Notes: generated by a model not told the origin, from the letters alone. A stretch of DNA of 64,000 nt from Puffinus mauretanicus (GCA_023333565.1 JAJKFH010003749.1:124001-188000), one strand, 5' to 3'. Numbered from the stretch's first letter, positions 44,601-59,570 are shown. Numbers and translations are program-made.

Positions 44601-47600
44601 GAAGAAAAGCATTATCTTATTCTGTAGTTCGAGTTGATATTCTGTACTGCTGCCTGTATTGCTACTGTTTCTGTGTTTTCAGAGTATTACAGCTCTGGAA
44701 GGGACAGTGAGAGGTCATCTTGCACATCTCTGGACTGGAGAAACTCTTTACTTAATGATACTCTTCACTGATATATATATATTATGTATTTAAAGACTTC
44801 CAATGACAAAGGCTGCTTAGGCCATCTGTTCCAACATATTAGGGTTCTTACTGCTAGAAAGTCTTTCTTTCTTGATACTTAATGCAAATCTTTATTCAAG
44901 GTAAACCAGTTATTTCCTGTGTTTCCTGGACACTGAACAAGTTATTTCCCCTTCCTGTTTGCACCAGCTTTCTACATCTTTAAACACTGTACCTTTCCCC
45001 TTTATTGGTGAATGAAAAACTGGACATGAGCCGGCAATGTGCACTTGCAGCCCAGAAAGCCAATTGATCCTGGGATGCATAAAAATAAGCGTGGCCAGCA
45101 GGTAAAGAGAGGCAATTCTCCCCCTCTGCTCTGCTCGAGACCCCACCTGGAGTACTGCACCCAGCTCTGGGATCCCCAGTACAAGACAGACATGGATCTG
45201 TTAGAGCGGATCACAAAAATTATCAGAGGGCTGGAACACCTCTGCTATGGAGAGAGGCTGAGAGAGCTGGGGTTGTTCAGCCTGGAGAAGAGAAAGCTCT
45301 GGGGAGGCCTTGTTGCAGCCTTTCAGTATATAAAGGGGGCTTATAAGAAAGATGGAGAAAGACTTTTTACCAGGGCCTGTAGTGATAGACCAAGGGACAA
45401 CGGTTTTAAACTGAAAGAGGGTAGGTTTAGATTGGACATAAGGAAGAAATGTTTTATGCTGAGGGTGGTGGCACTCAGGAACCACTGGAACAGGTTGCCC
45501 AAAGAAGTTGTGGATACCCCATCCCTGGAAGTGTTCAAGGGTTGGATGGGGCTTTGGGCAACCTGATTTAGTGAAAGATGTCCCTGCCCATAGCAGGGGA
45601 GTGGACTAGATGATCTTGGATGAGGGGATCTGGTGAGATCCCCTCTGAGATGATCTGGATGAGGTGATCAAGTGCACCCTCAGTAAGTTTGCAGATGACA
45701 CCAAGTTGGGTGGAGTGTTGATTTGCTTGAGGGTAAGGAGGCACTACAGAGGGATCTGGACAGGCTGGATCAATGGGCCGAGGCCAACCGTATGAGATTC
45801 AACAAGGCCAAGTGCCGGATCCTGCACTTGGGTCACAACAACCCCGTGCAACGCTACAGGCTTGGGGAAGAGTGGCTGGAAAGCTGCCCAGAGGAAAAGG
45901 ACCTGGGGGTGCTGGTTGACAGCCGGCTGAACATGAGCCGGCAGTGTGCCCAGGTGGCCAAGAAGGCCAACGGCATCCTGGCCTGTATCAGAAATAGTGT
46001 GGCCAGCAGGAGTAGGGAGGTGATCGTGCCCCTGTACTCGGCACTGGTGAGGCCGCACCTCGAATACTGTGTTCAGTTTTGGGCCCCTCACTACAAGAAG
46101 GACATGGAGGTGCTGGAGCGTGTCCAGAGAAGGGCAACGAAGCTGGTGAAGGGCCTGGAGCACAAGTCTGATGAGGAGCGGCTGAGGGAACTGGGGTTGT
46201 TTAGCCTGGAGAAGAGGAGGCTGAGGGGAGACCTCATCGCGCTCTACAACTACCTGAAAGGAGGTTGTAGTGAGGTGGGGGTTGGTCTCTTCTCCCAAGT
46301 AACCAGTGATAGGACGAGAGGAAATGGCCTCAATGGCGCCAGGGGAAGTTTAGATTGGATATTAGGAAAAATTTCTTCACCGAAAGGGTTGTCAAGCCTT
46401 GGAACAGGCTGCCCAGGGAACTGGTTGAGTCACCATCCCTGGAGGTATTTAAAAGACATGTAGGTGTGGTGCTTAGGGACATGGTTTAGCAGTGGACTTG
46501 TCAGTGCTAGGTTAACGGCTGGACTCGATGATCTTAAAGTTCTTTTCCAACCTAAACAATTCTATGATCTTTAAAGGTCCCTTCCAACCCAAACCATTCT
46601 GTGATTCTATTTCTTCTCTCTTTTAGGGTAAAAAAACTCACTTTATTCTGCCTTTTCTCATAGGGCATGTTTTCTAGATCTCTTGTCATTCTTTATGGTT
46701 CTTCTGAATTCTGTTCAGTTGGTTCATGTTTGAAATACATTTTACAAAGATAGAGATGGTTCTTCATCAGAGTCTTGTCAGTATACCTCATCACTTTGAG
46801 TGAGGAAATGCTGCAATTTTTAAACAACTAATACCTGTGATATAGCGAAGCATCACCCACCTATTGTGCCGGTTGCATTGTTGCTAGCCTGGTTAGTAAC
46901 AATGGTTTCAATAATAAACTTATGCAGGTAAACTGGGATGGTTTATAATAAGGTTCCATGTAAGTTCATAGGGAGAATTAGAAACCATTTTGGGAGGCAA
47001 GAAAGATGATAGACAGTGCTTAGCTGAATATGAGCTTCAAAAGAGGGCTGTATTCCAAACAGCTAAGGTGATCTTTGGATATAAAACCAGAATATTGATT
47101 TCAGAGATTTTATAGCTATCCCAAATTTGAAACATTACACTAAGACTCCTTTTTGAAACCACTACAGCAAGACTGTGTCTAATTCTTATTTCTGTGATTC
47201 AGTAAAAGCATTGAAAAATGGTGGAGGTTTGTTGTGGGTTGACCTTGGCTGACCACCAGATGCCCACCAAGCCACTCTATCACTCCCCCTTCTCAACAGG
47301 ACAGTGGGAAAAAATATGAAAAAGCTCGTGGGTTGCAGTAAGGACAGGGAGGTTACTTACCAGTTACCATCATGGGCAAAACAGACTTGACTTGGGGAAA
47401 TTAATTTAATTTATTGACAATTAATTGTAACAGAGTAGGATAGTGAGAAGTAAAATAAAACTAAAAACACCTTCCCTCCATTGCCCCTCCTTTATTCCCA
47501 GGCTCAACTTCACTCCTGAGTCTTCTACCTCCTCCCTCCAAATGGTGCAGGGGAATAGGGAATGGGGATTGCGCTCAGTTCATAACACTTTGCCACTGTT

Positions 47601-50600
47601 GCGCCTTCCTCCTCACACTCTTCCTCTGCTCCAGCGTGGGGTCCCTCCCATGGGATATAGTCTCTCACAAACTTCTCCAACTTGGGTCCTTCCCACGGGC
47701 TGCAGTTCTTCAAGAACTGCTCCAGCATGGGTCCTTTCCATGGGGTACAATCCTTCAGGAACGGACTGCTCTAGCATGGTTCTCCCATGGGCCACAGGTC
47801 CTGCCAGAAAACCTGCTCCTGCATGGGCTGCTCTCCACAGCCCACAGCTCTTGCCAGGAGCCTGGGCAATGCGGGCTCTCCATAGGCAGCAGCTTCCTTC
47901 AGGGCACATCCACCTGCTGTGGCGTGTCTGCAGGCTGCATGTCCTTCACAGGCGGCAGTATGGACATCTGCTCCACCATGGTCCTCCTGGTGGAGGACAC
48001 CTGGAGCACCTCCTCCCCCTCCTTCTTCACTGACCTTGGTGTCTGCAGAGTTGTTTCTCTCACATTGTCTCACTCCTCTCTCGACAGCTGCTGCACAGCA
48101 TTTTTTACCCCTTCTTAAATATGTTATCACCAGCGTCGCTGATTGGGTGTGATTTGGCCAGAGGTGGGTCTGTCTTGGAGCTGACTGAAACTGGCTCTGC
48201 CTGACATGCGGTCAGCTTCTGGTGTCTTCTCACAGAAGCCACCCCTGCAGCCCAGCCCCGCCCCCTTACAAAAACCTTGCCACTTAAACCCAATACAAGG
48301 TTTCAGAGGAGAGCCATGAGAACAATTGAAAGATGGTAAAAAGGGGCCCAATGATGAGAGTCTCAGTCTGGTTAGCTTCTCGGGGAGAAGGTAAAATATC
48401 AGAGAACAGGAACTTGGTACAGAAGGAGGCTTCAGCATAGAAAGAAATATTTAACAGACTCTAGTTGATGTTAGGTAAACTCAAATAAAAGATAAGGTGG
48501 TTTGGTTTTTTTTAACCAGTAAGTGAAATTACTATTAAGGCAGCTTGTGAAAGTATGGATTCATATGTCAGGGACTTATTTTTAACATGGATTTGGTACT
48601 TTATTAACTAACTTGCTCTAGTTTAAGTAATTCATCTGACTTACGTTATACAAGAGTTCACAGTGTCTTCTGTCTTCACCTTTTATGAACATAATGCTGA
48701 TCATCCAAGCTACCTTGCAGAGAAGACCTGTCATGAAGTGTGATTTGTAAAGGCAGGTAGTTTGATCTGAAGACTTTAAATTGTGCAGAATTACCACTTC
48801 CCTTGCTAGTTTAATTTTTACTCTGCTGAGCTATTCTTAGTGGCCATCGCCAAATCCCATGTGGTAGAGTTAGAATTGCCTTAAAATGTGGTGTATTTCT
48901 TTACTCTGTGAATCTTATTTTTCCCAAGGATTTTAAGGTTGATAAATTCCTATGTTCTGGAGTGACATGGGGTATGACGGGCAAGATCTGGAGATTTAGG
49001 AATAAAAGCAGCAGTGTTTTTCAATAAGCCATGGCGAGTTCTCTCATGACAGCTGCCGCATTGTTTGGGAAGTTAATTTAGGGACATTCAGTAGGTCGTG
49101 ATCACCGAATCTTTTTTCCTTGTAAGTGAGGATTCTGAAATGGCACATTAAAAGGATCAGACAATTTTAGAAGCAAAACTACCCACAATGAATGGAAGTG
49201 TGGTGTGATGAGTACTTGTCTATATTTTGGGCAGTTTAAGAAGTCACCATCCTGCAAGTCTGATACAGTATCCAGTCAGAAACTAATTTCAATGCAAAGT
49301 AAACACTAAGGGAAGTGGCATATTTGGCTTTAGGTGGAGTGGCATACTTCAGTCTAGCTGACAGAAGTATAACTACATCTGGTGTGGTCCTTAGTTGTGA
49401 AAATTTATACCACAAATAAGACACAAATATCAGCCTATAAATCCAGTAAGAGGAGCGGGGGGAGATCTCTACCTGAGACACACAAACAGAAAAAGGCATT
49501 AAAATGTTGGTGACTGTTCAGGTATGCTTCATGATACATTAAGTACAAGGTACTTAATGAATTGGGACCTGTCTGTCTCAGGCTAACTTACTTACCCTTC
49601 CTAATTTTAGAACGAGTCGTGCCCCTGGAAAGAGCAGAGTTAGACTGTCTGTGAAATGAGATAGAACCATTTCCTATGGCAGGCACCTGGCTATTTATCA
49701 CTGTGTCAGAAATCAAGCTGTTTCAAGATATTTAGGTTTTGTTTCCTGTTGTCATCTCTAGTCATCTAACCATACATTGTTATCACTCTTTGCACTTTTG
49801 TCTTACTGTCCTTTATAAGTCATGTCTACTGATGACTTCTCTTTTGCTAATATGTTTATAGCAACGTTCAGTGTCAGCACAACTCATAGCTAAGCCTAGC
49901 TAAGAAGAGGTCCTAGTTTTGCATAATCTCATAGCCCTGGAATGTCTCAGATCAGAGAGGTGAAACCTAATTTGTGACCCTGAGTAGATGGACTGGGCTT
50001 TGCGTCCTGGGTTTAAGTTGTGAGGAAAACAGAACTTGGAAAGTTGTGTCACTCTAAGCTTGTTTTTTGTGTCTTACAGACTTCTGGGACACAGCTGGAC
50101 AGGAGAGGTTCCAGAGCATGCATGCATCCTATTACCATAAGGCTCATGCTTGTATCATGGTAAGGGTAGTGTCTCCGCTGTGATCTGATGGAATTTGACT
50201 AATAACAGCCCCAGTTGACACTTGGCCTGTATGTTACTTTTTGTGATTACGCTGCCTTATATTTCTTGTCTCTTCCAGTGGTTTAAAAAACTTTCCTGTA
50301 TTGTTCTTTCTTCTCTCACCAGATAAACCCAGTGTAGTTGGGTATGTTTAGCTCCCTTCTGTCTTTCCTGATAGCACTCTTACTATATTCCCCGGCTTTG
50401 CTGTCTTCTAAATTTCCTTACTTTTGTCACTGTGTTGCCAGTAAGGTGGTACGTACAACTGAATGTACTTATTTAGAAGCAGTCCTGTCAGAGGTGATGC
50501 GAGGGAGAGGGCATTCCTTTCTTGTTTTGTGATGTGACTATTGGATTATGTAGTACAAAACTGTTCCGACATGTTCTGCAGAGGTACTACATAAGACATC

Positions 50601-53600
50601 CTTCTCTGGTCTTCTGCCCTTTCTATTTTCCTATACTTTGCGCTTCCCATTTATTAGCTCAAATCAGCCTTGTTTCCTGACTCCTAACCCGCTTAGGTCT
50701 CTTGGTTTGTACTGTTGCTCTAACTTTCCACTACTTCTCATCACTTGTGAGCATTAGTCAACTTCACTGATATTTTAATTGTTAAAATAGAGAAGCCTCA
50801 CATCTGACCCTACTTAGCAGAACAGACCTTTCCCAGTGCTTGTTCACTGTCACGGGTGATAGAGTGCTTGTCACAGTACATAATAAGAGGAAAGGAAAAT
50901 GAGGGACTGTTTCCTGCATCATGCAAAGAAACAGGCTGGCTGCATGTTTCAAGGCTTGCTGGGTATTCTCCCATTTCTCTTTCATCCCTTCTAACAAAGG
51001 CCAGTTTCCTTTGTTGATGTCCTCCTGGGAAAATTCTGGATTCAGTACTTGTGTTTGGTGCAGTGGGTTGATCAGGAGCTGTCCTGCTGTTGGCCCCACG
51101 ATAGCTGGTTCTTTTTCGGAAGGTGTTTGATGTGCAGCGGAAAGTCACCTACAAGAACTTAAACAGCTGGTACAAGGAGCTGAGAGAATTCCGCCCAGAG
51201 ATTCCTTGCATTGTGGTGGCCAACAAAATTGATGGTGAGTATATCTTCTTCTTTCAACCTCTCAGGATTGTGATGTGATTCTCTTCTGACCTGGCTGAGA
51301 AAGAATGTCATTCATCTGTTAGGTCCAGATGAGTTCTTGAGTATTAGTCCCTCAGGGCTGTATTTTACCAAACGAATAGCTGGGTCCTCTACCGACCTTG
51401 CATGCTGTCTTATAGGCTCTTGTTCTTGTTTTACTAGCAATTAAAAATACAAATTTGATCCATTTAAAGTTTATTCAAGTGATGTCCTTCCAATTCTGTC
51501 CTTACCACACTACCCATTTCATCCAGCAAGAACCCAAAAGCTGACTGGAGCAGTACCTAGTCAAAAATTGCAGGACGTCTTGCTGGAAAAAGAGCATAAC
51601 CTATTATGTGGCTTCCCCTGATACAGTCAGTAACTGCCTTTGTCTTGCTAATTCAGCCTGGGACTCCTCTGTGCTAAAGTGTCTAAATATACCTGCTGGC
51701 AAAATTGTTCACCTTCCTCTGCAAATGAGTGGATGATTCCCTCCTCTTAGGAATGCCAGCTAGGCGTTCATTATTGCTATCATTTGGGTTGCGGGCTGTC
51801 TCCTGCATCCTGTGAGCGCGCGTAACGCACCAGCTTTCTGCTCAGCATCAACGAGAGAACACATACCCTTGGGACCACAGTCTCCTGCTATTCTGTATCA
51901 AGTACAGTGTCAGACATGGGCTTCCTTGCTGACATTCATGGTAGAAATCATCGCAGCTATGAATAGGTGTCTGCACCGGAATAAGGTGCCTGGGCTTCCA
52001 CTGTAGTCTATGGAAGTTCATTTGGTTCAGTGGTGTGGTTTAGGGCTTGATTGATCTTACCTAATAAAAGCCTTTCCTATCGGATGTGTCAAGCCAGCCT
52101 TGAATCCACTGATTGCACGGACTGTACAGGAAGTCCGAGGCAAATGGACTTGGTGTTAACAGCCATATTGTAGACAGAACCTCTGTGTAGATGAATCCTG
52201 CTCTTAGTGTTCTATGTGTGAGTGGACACTGCTCCAAGAGAGTCCTCTGCCTTGCCTTCGTTTGCTGTATTCCACCCAGACTAGGCAATGATCGGCCCAC
52301 ACAGCTCTTAACACAGGCTCAGTCTGCAGAACAGTTGATCCAGCTTCCTGCGAAGAGGTAGGGAGCGGCTGCCTGGGCAGTGCTCACTGGCAAGCGTTTA
52401 GAGTCTGAACTACTTCAGCTGTTGCTTCTATGAGAAAAGGTGGATCATCTGGAGTCATCCTCCTGAGCTGGCATACGGGCTGTCTATCTATGAAAACTTT
52501 GAGCTGTTACTGCTGTGTCAGCACGTCCTGTAAATATGCAGTAGCTTTGTTCCAAAACTGAAATAAAGCCTCTGGCCTACTGAGGTTGGGGTAGCTGGAC
52601 CTAACTGCCTATTAAGTAAAAATACGTAACAGTTAAGTCATTTGTGCACTGTGAACGTGCCCGTGACTCACAGGAACATAGGTAACGTGGCATAAGGGCA
52701 GTGAGGAGTTCTGGTTAAAAAGGTCAAACTGGAGGGAGAGGCATGACTAGTACGGGTAATGGTGTCCAGGTCATGTGGACACAGAGCAAAAATCATAGGG
52801 ATGTGCCTGGAAAACATTCATAGTTGCCACACAGCAAGTGAAAGCTGCAAAGCATTATTCATTTATAGCACATCAGAATCCATCTATAATTTAGTCAAGC
52901 ACCATGGATAAACCAACAAGAACTCTTTTCTTTTTGTGTTCTCTTGTCAACGGTTTGCTGATGCTGTTGCTTTTAAAACCCTATAGCTTTTGGGGAGGAC
53001 CCTCCTAGCCTTGTACTACAGTGAGGAGGCCTTGACACCTAAATTGGGCTCTGGGCTCCATCTGTTCCACCACTCCTGCATACATTGGCATTCTGCCTAC
53101 AGTGATGTCTTACTGACCACTTCTCCTTTTTTTGCCCCCAGCGGATATGAAGGTGACCCAGAAAAGCTTCAACTTTGCCCGGAAGTTCAGTTTGCCCTTT
53201 TACTTTGTGTCTGCTGCCGATGGCACCAATGTAGTGAAGGTAAAACATAGCTATTTGGCTCAGCATCCATGAGACCCCTCTACAGTCCAAGGACATGGAG
53301 ACTGCTGTAGGCGCAGAGAGCAGAAAATGGGCTAGTACATCTGTTTGGCTACTTGTGAGGTCCTGGTAGCTATAGGTAGTTGCAGAGGGTTTTTTTTTTT
53401 TCCTTGGGGTGTGGGAACAGTTTCCATATGTTACAGAAACCCAGTGCCTCTTACTTTGAGTGACAAGCATTCTCCTTCTCATCAGCTCTTCAATGATGCT
53501 ATCAAACTGGCAATTGCTTACAAACAGAATTCAGGAGATTTCATGGACGAGGTCATGCGAGAACTGGAGGTAAGAAAGGCTCTACTTACTGCACTCCTCC

Positions 53601-53944
53601 TAAGTGATTAGCAGCTCTGCTTTTTTTTCCCTCAGGGAAAGCAGAGCCTGTGGCAGAGGGTGAAACTTTGCAGGCATGGAAAGATTTGCCTTATGCTGGT
53701 GACACCATGGGGTTTGTGTGCTGCTCGTGTCTAGGTTGGAAGGGGTGAGGTGGTGACCCTCTGAAGAGCCCACGCTGCCCTAGACCGAATTTGAAAGGAC
53801 CACAGCAGAGTGTAGCTGTTGCTGTCATGCTTCTCAGAAGTTCCTTGTCCTGCTCCTTTCCAGAGCTTTGACCTGCAGAAGAAGAGTGAGAATTTGTTGG
53901 ATAAAGAGGAGAGCTGCCCTGAAGAGGAGCCCCCATCTGCCTAA
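41614..53944 (+). CDS. RABL2: RABL2, Rab-like small GTPase
   Basis: Atypical Rab-like GTPase required for ciliary entry of intraflagellar-transport complexes and for sperm tail function (family knowledge). Eight exons join in phase: 41614-41720, 41825-41854, 42109-42188, 50080-50159, 51123-51234, 53142-53239, 53486-53569 and 53864-53944 (TAA), giving 223 aa. G-box motifs: GDSAVGKSK (28-36), WDTAGQE (75-81), NKID (133-136), SAAD (160-163). The stretch [16 protein letters not shown] and the [15 protein letters not shown] segment are characteristic of RABL2. There is no C-terminal prenylation cysteine, as is normal for this protein. The N-terminal 21 residues are Ala/Glu-rich. Intron 2 looks U12-type; intron 3 is 7.9 kb and full of repeats. 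The symbol RABL2B is used for the human copy next to ACR. Confidence 0.97.
41855..42108 (+). other. RABL2: Probable U12-type (minor spliceosome) intron of RABL2
   Basis: The donor is GTATCCTTG, matching the U12 5' splice consensus (RTATCCTTT) at the first eight bases. The branch-site-like TCCTTAAC lies at 42091-42098, and the only acceptor giving the conserved DGFRPQQLST reading is TAG at 42106-42108, about 10-11 nt after the branch adenosine, the short spacing typical of U12 introns. There is no polypyrimidine tract. The nearer CAG (42100-42102) would insert two extra residues, giving [12 protein letters not shown]. Confidence 0.85.
42391..43555 (-). mobile_element. CR1 LINE in RABL2 intron 3
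   Basis: Reverse complement of a CR1 3' half. It begins with a tail-derived ATCACAGAATCACAGAATGG, then AGATCATCCTATCCAACCCC, and continues through RT-derived segments (minus-strand phrases [16 protein letters not shown] and [18 protein letters not shown]) to about 43555. Frameshifts and stops are frequent. Confidence 0.9.
43560..45000. other. RABL2 intron 3, AT-rich, no feature seen
   Basis: No exon or recognised repeat apart from a short (AT)n at about 44772-44783. Confidence 0.4.
45003..46613 (+). mobile_element. CR1 LINE split by a nested CR1 in RABL2 intron 3
   Basis: The outer copy runs 45003-45617 (GAAAAACTGGACATGAGCC, CACCTGGAGTACTGCACCC, AAGGGGGCTTATAAGAAAG, GGACTAGATGATCTT). Its missing 3' tail reappears at about 46562-46613 (GATCTTTAAAGGTCCCTTCC, CATTCTGTGATTCTAT). 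It is the same subfamily as the copies at 33.6 and 35.1-35.4 kb. Confidence 0.85.
45650..46567 (+). mobile_element. Young CR1 LINE nested inside another CR1
   Basis: A 5'-truncated CR1 of the same subfamily as 26928-27972. The frame 45723-46463 encodes RT C-terminal sequence: [74 protein letters not shown]. It ends at CAATTCTATGATCTT within the target. The left junction (45610-45650) holds a direct repeat of GATGATCT-GGATGAGG and an 8-bp palindrome, so its exact start is uncertain. Confidence 0.88.
47230..48297. mobile_element. Solo LTR of an avian endogenous retrovirus, AGGTT target duplication
   Basis: The element begins TGTTGTGGGTTGACC and ends AAACCCAATACA, with the TG...CA ends of a retroviral LTR, and is 1,068 bp. 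The 5 bases AGGTT occur exactly on both sides (47225-47229 and 48298-48302), the target duplication expected of retroviral integration. No internal gag/pol/env sequence is present, so it arose by LTR-LTR recombination. It is a family I recognise from bird genomes but I cannot give a database name. Sense orientation is uncertain. It sits in RABL2 intron 3. Confidence 0.92.
47625..47965. repeat. Tandem units of about 45-70 bp inside the solo LTR
   Basis: Repeats of the pattern CTGCTCCAGCATGGGTCC, then a lead-in to CCCA(C/T)GGG, then CTGCAGTTCTTCA, recur five to six times with drift. They belong to the LTR and produce long but meaningless open frames on both strands. Confidence 0.65.
48298..48480 (+). 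mobile_element. Possible relic CR1 interrupted by the LTR
   Basis: GAGGAGAGCCATGAGAACA, then GATGAGAGTCTCAGTCTGG and CTTCTCGGGGAGAAGG, loosely follow a CR1 RT-end region. The bases left of the LTR (GGTGGAGG) would read straight into it. Too diverged to be sure. Confidence 0.3.
48490..50079. other. Remainder of RABL2 intron 3, no feature seen
   Basis: No exon, repeat or RNA gene recognised. Confidence 0.4.
51235..53141. other. RABL2 intron 5, no feature seen
   Basis: About 1.9 kb between exons 5 and 6 with no supported exon or recognised repeat. Confidence 0.4.
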
Positions 53945-54509
53945 GCCCCGGACCCTGAGTCTGTTTTTCCGTTTGCTCTAGATTTCTGGGGCTAGTTAGA
54001 GCTGGCCTTCACAGAGGAAAGAGATTTTTCTCGTGTCCTGAGAGCTCTGGTGATGGGCAGCTGAGCCCCTCCCCTTCTTGTGGGAGACTCTCTGGGAATG
54101 ACCTTCCTTGACTCGGCCCTAGCCACTGCACATCACGGTCGAGGAAAGGGTGAGAGTATCCACATGGTTGCTAGTTACTGCATGCTTCTTCAAGGCAAAG
54201 CTTGCCAGGAGAGCTAAGCCACTCTTGGACCTGCAGGGAAGGGTCCTGCCCAGATGCTTTAATGGTACCTGCTGGAGAAAACAAACACTAAAGAATTTTT
54301 TTTTTAATCAAGCTTTGAGCTTGCATCCTTCCTGCACTCTTGTTATACAAGGCAGTCCAGTTACTATACAGTGCAACTCCAACTGCCAGCCTCCCCATTG
54401 CTTTCACAGCCTAGCCAGTGCTACCTCTCTGTCCACCCCTGTGATCTCTGCTGCAGAGTTTCTTTGGGTTTCCTTCCCCATTCTGTTACGGAGCAGCCAG
54501 ATCCAGTAG

Positions 54510-55139
54510 ACTTCTGAACACGGGGGATTTCTCCTTTCAGGTCTGCTAGAGCTGAATCAGGTGGACGTTCACACCCAGGAGGCTTGTCCTATCCCAGCCC
54601 AATGGATGTGGCTGCTGCTGTTCCCATGTCTGTGTTCAAGAGACTTACGCTGCATTCCAGAGAGCCAGATACACAAACACACACACGGACTTACACAATT
54701 AATGTGAATGGCAAAACAGATTGACATAGACAGAGCAATGCCTTTACCAGCACCCATGTGTATGTAACCACCACTTACATAAACATGAACACTGGCTTTC
54801 CAGATGATCAGGATTGGATGTTCACTAGCGAAACATAAACACACCTTCACTCCCTAGATTCATAAGCACGGCATATTCATAGATTCCTCAAGTAACAGTA
54901 TGGAAATTAGTCTATGTAATATCTGTGGCTGGATGTCAAGCTCCTTACCCAGTCATTGGTGCAAACCTTGGGTCTTTCTAGATCCATGTCTCCTGGGTCG
55001 TGAGGGAGTCCAGTTTCAAGTTCACTGGTGCGTTCTACACGCACACAGTACAGGCCCACCGATAGCTGGCCTAAGACACTTCATGCTTCCAACTGCTGTC
55101 CCCAAGACCTCTAGCCCCCTATGACCTGTGTTCCCTTCT
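54510..55139 (-). repeat. Left arm of a ~600-bp inverted repeat flanking ACR
   Basis: The reverse complement of this stretch aligns over its whole length with 59571-60170. Shared blocks in order include AGAAGGGAACAC, GTGTCT-AGG-CCAGCT, TGGACT--CTCACGA, GACTGGGTAAG-AGCTTGACA, TCCAGCCA, GAATCTAGGGAGTGA, GTGAAC/CTGAACATC, GGGTGCT-GTAAAGG, CTGTTTTGCC, AAGTCTCTTG and CCACATCCATTGG. I judge the arms about three-quarters identical by eye. It lies between the RABL2 stop and the ACR poly(A) signal and may overlap the RABL2 3' UTR. Confidence 0.85.
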
Positions 55140-55319
55140 TCCACTGCACCCCCACCCTCCTCTCTGACCAGGCACGGTTTCAGCCCTTTTGAGTGACTTT
55201 CCCTTTGCGCCTCACTGTCTGCCCGTAGCCTCATTTTGCAGGTGCCGGGCATGGAAGTCCTTGCCTCGCACAGGAGACCGAATTGCACTGAAGCATGGTT
55301 AGCTGTGAAAATTGGCAAC

Positions 55320-55325
55320 TTTATT
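55320..55325 (-). terminator. Candidate ACR polyadenylation signal
   Basis: TTTATT on the plus strand is AATAAA on the ACR strand, 165 bp after the ACR stop codon. It is the first such hexamer downstream. Confidence 0.6.
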
Positions 55326-55489
55326 TCAAGAACTAAGTCAGCTTCAGCATGTGTGTGCACTCAGAGGAGAGCGGGCAGGAGAGAGCAGGCCTTTGACATT
55401 GAGGCTGCCTTTGGATCAGCAGGCATTGCCCCAGAAGGAAATGGTCGTGGTACACTGCAGCCTCCATCGGATCCTGTTCATCCTGCTGC

Positions 55490-57908
<2,419 letters not shown>

Positions 57909-59570
57909 TGCTGCCAGTGGCACGTTGCAGCTGCAAGGACCGAGGGTTCGCTGCCAGCAGTGCAGCAGCTGACGTAGCGTCCGCAGTATTCACGTTGCCC
58001 GCGGTGCCCTTGGCCCCGGGGCTGATGTCACAGAGTCGCTGGTTCCAGGTGCTGGGCACGGTGGCCCCTCGGGGCGCGGGGCAACATGGGGGGTTCCAAG
58101 CAGGAAGGGAGGCAGAAGCTGGGATCGGACACCCCCGACAGACCCCCGCTGAATGCTCTGCTTGCCAGGGGCCAAGGGCACAGCATAACTACTCCAGACA
58201 GCATGCACGTTTGGGTGTTGAAGAGCCAATCTGCTTACAGCCACGGCAGGCAAGCAGCGACGTGCAAGGCAAATAAGCCAAGCATACCCAAGCAGTGTCA
58301 ACCTTCCTGCACAAAGCATGCTGAAAGGCAGGTGCTGCACAGTCCACGCTGGCTATGTCAGCCACACCAACATCCTCTGGCAGGCTTCATGTCCTTGCTG
58401 TCTCTAAGTTTTACTGCTATTCTGGGCCAACACTGACAAGGGCGGTTGTGGCACCTGGTATGCGTGGCCAAGGACATGCAATTTTAAGCTCCAGACAGGG
58501 AGGGATGCTCCTGCTCTCAGCCCCACATGCCATTCTCCACAGCTTTGGTAAACCCTGTATCAGCCTCATCTCATCAGTCTGCCTTCTACAGCTCTATGGT
58601 GGAGTCTTGCTCACGTGCTGGAGTGCAGAGCAGTCACGGGAGAAAAGCAGGAGCCAGCCGTGTGCATTGCGTTTGCTGAGCAGGGCTAGGTCCCTGGAGG
58701 GTAGAGAGCAGTGGCTTGAAGAATGGCATCTTCAAAGCTCATGAAACGTGCGGGAGCTTTCTGCTGCCATCCTGGCTTGTGGGGATAGACGTAAGGCACA
58801 CAGCTGAGTGCGCAACCTGGTCCCTAGGATGACAGGGCAGGCTCTGTCTGAAAGTGGAATAGCTGCTCTCAAGGCCCTTGAGGTGTAGCATGGCTTCACA
58901 GGCACCAGAACTGGGCTCCAAACAAACTGGACTCAAGGCTGCCTTGTTTTTTAAAATTGACCTGAAGGTGGTGCCCCGTATCTGCTTAGAGCAGACAGAA
59001 GAAGGCCTTAGAGAAGACAACTTGTCTTCTGTGGATACTCTGCTATTCCAGCACCAGATTTTGCAGGTGGTTAAGGGGGATTGATGTGGGAGGTGGCCAC
59101 GCTTCACAGATAATTGAAGGAAGAGCTGGGGACATGCTGGGGAGAGGAATCTGGCAGGGACAGCAGTACCCAGGAAAGCGCATCCGTAATGCCATGGGAG
59201 TCCAAGGCGACCCAGCTAACGGCACCTGAAACACCAAATCTGTTCACAGATGTAGCAAACCTGGGAGCAAGGGGGGGGAAATAACCGGGGGTAGGTCCCT
59301 AGTTTCGCAGGAGACAAGGGCGGAGAAAGGGAGGAGTCCAGGAAGATGAGGGGGATGTACAAGCATGGAAAATGGGGAGAAGCGAGAATCAAGGAGCTAG
59401 TCACACATCAGCAAACTGCTGGTTGGCTTGCCTGTTTGACGGAGCCCTGCACCTAATCACCACAGTCCGTCCTACCTTCTCTTTGAGAGCAATTCCAAAT
59501 CCTTTTCTGTGTGGCCCCACTCTGCACCCGGTGGGGGGGTGGCTCCAGAGGCCTGCCTGCTAGCGATGGC
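57909..59570. other. Intergenic DNA upstream of ACR, no gene seen
   Basis: Moderately GC-rich near ACR, without an obvious TATA box or CpG island. Overlapping open frames on both strands in 57.7-58.4 kb are compositional. Confidence 0.4.

Noticed and set aside
47625..47965. Repeats considered as a CRISPR array
   Set aside because: Units drift, spacing is irregular, there are no unique spacers and this is a vertebrate retroviral LTR.
47443..48130. Overlapping ORFs of 100-196 codons
   Set aside because: They are translations of tandem units inside the solo LTR, open on both strands with no domain.
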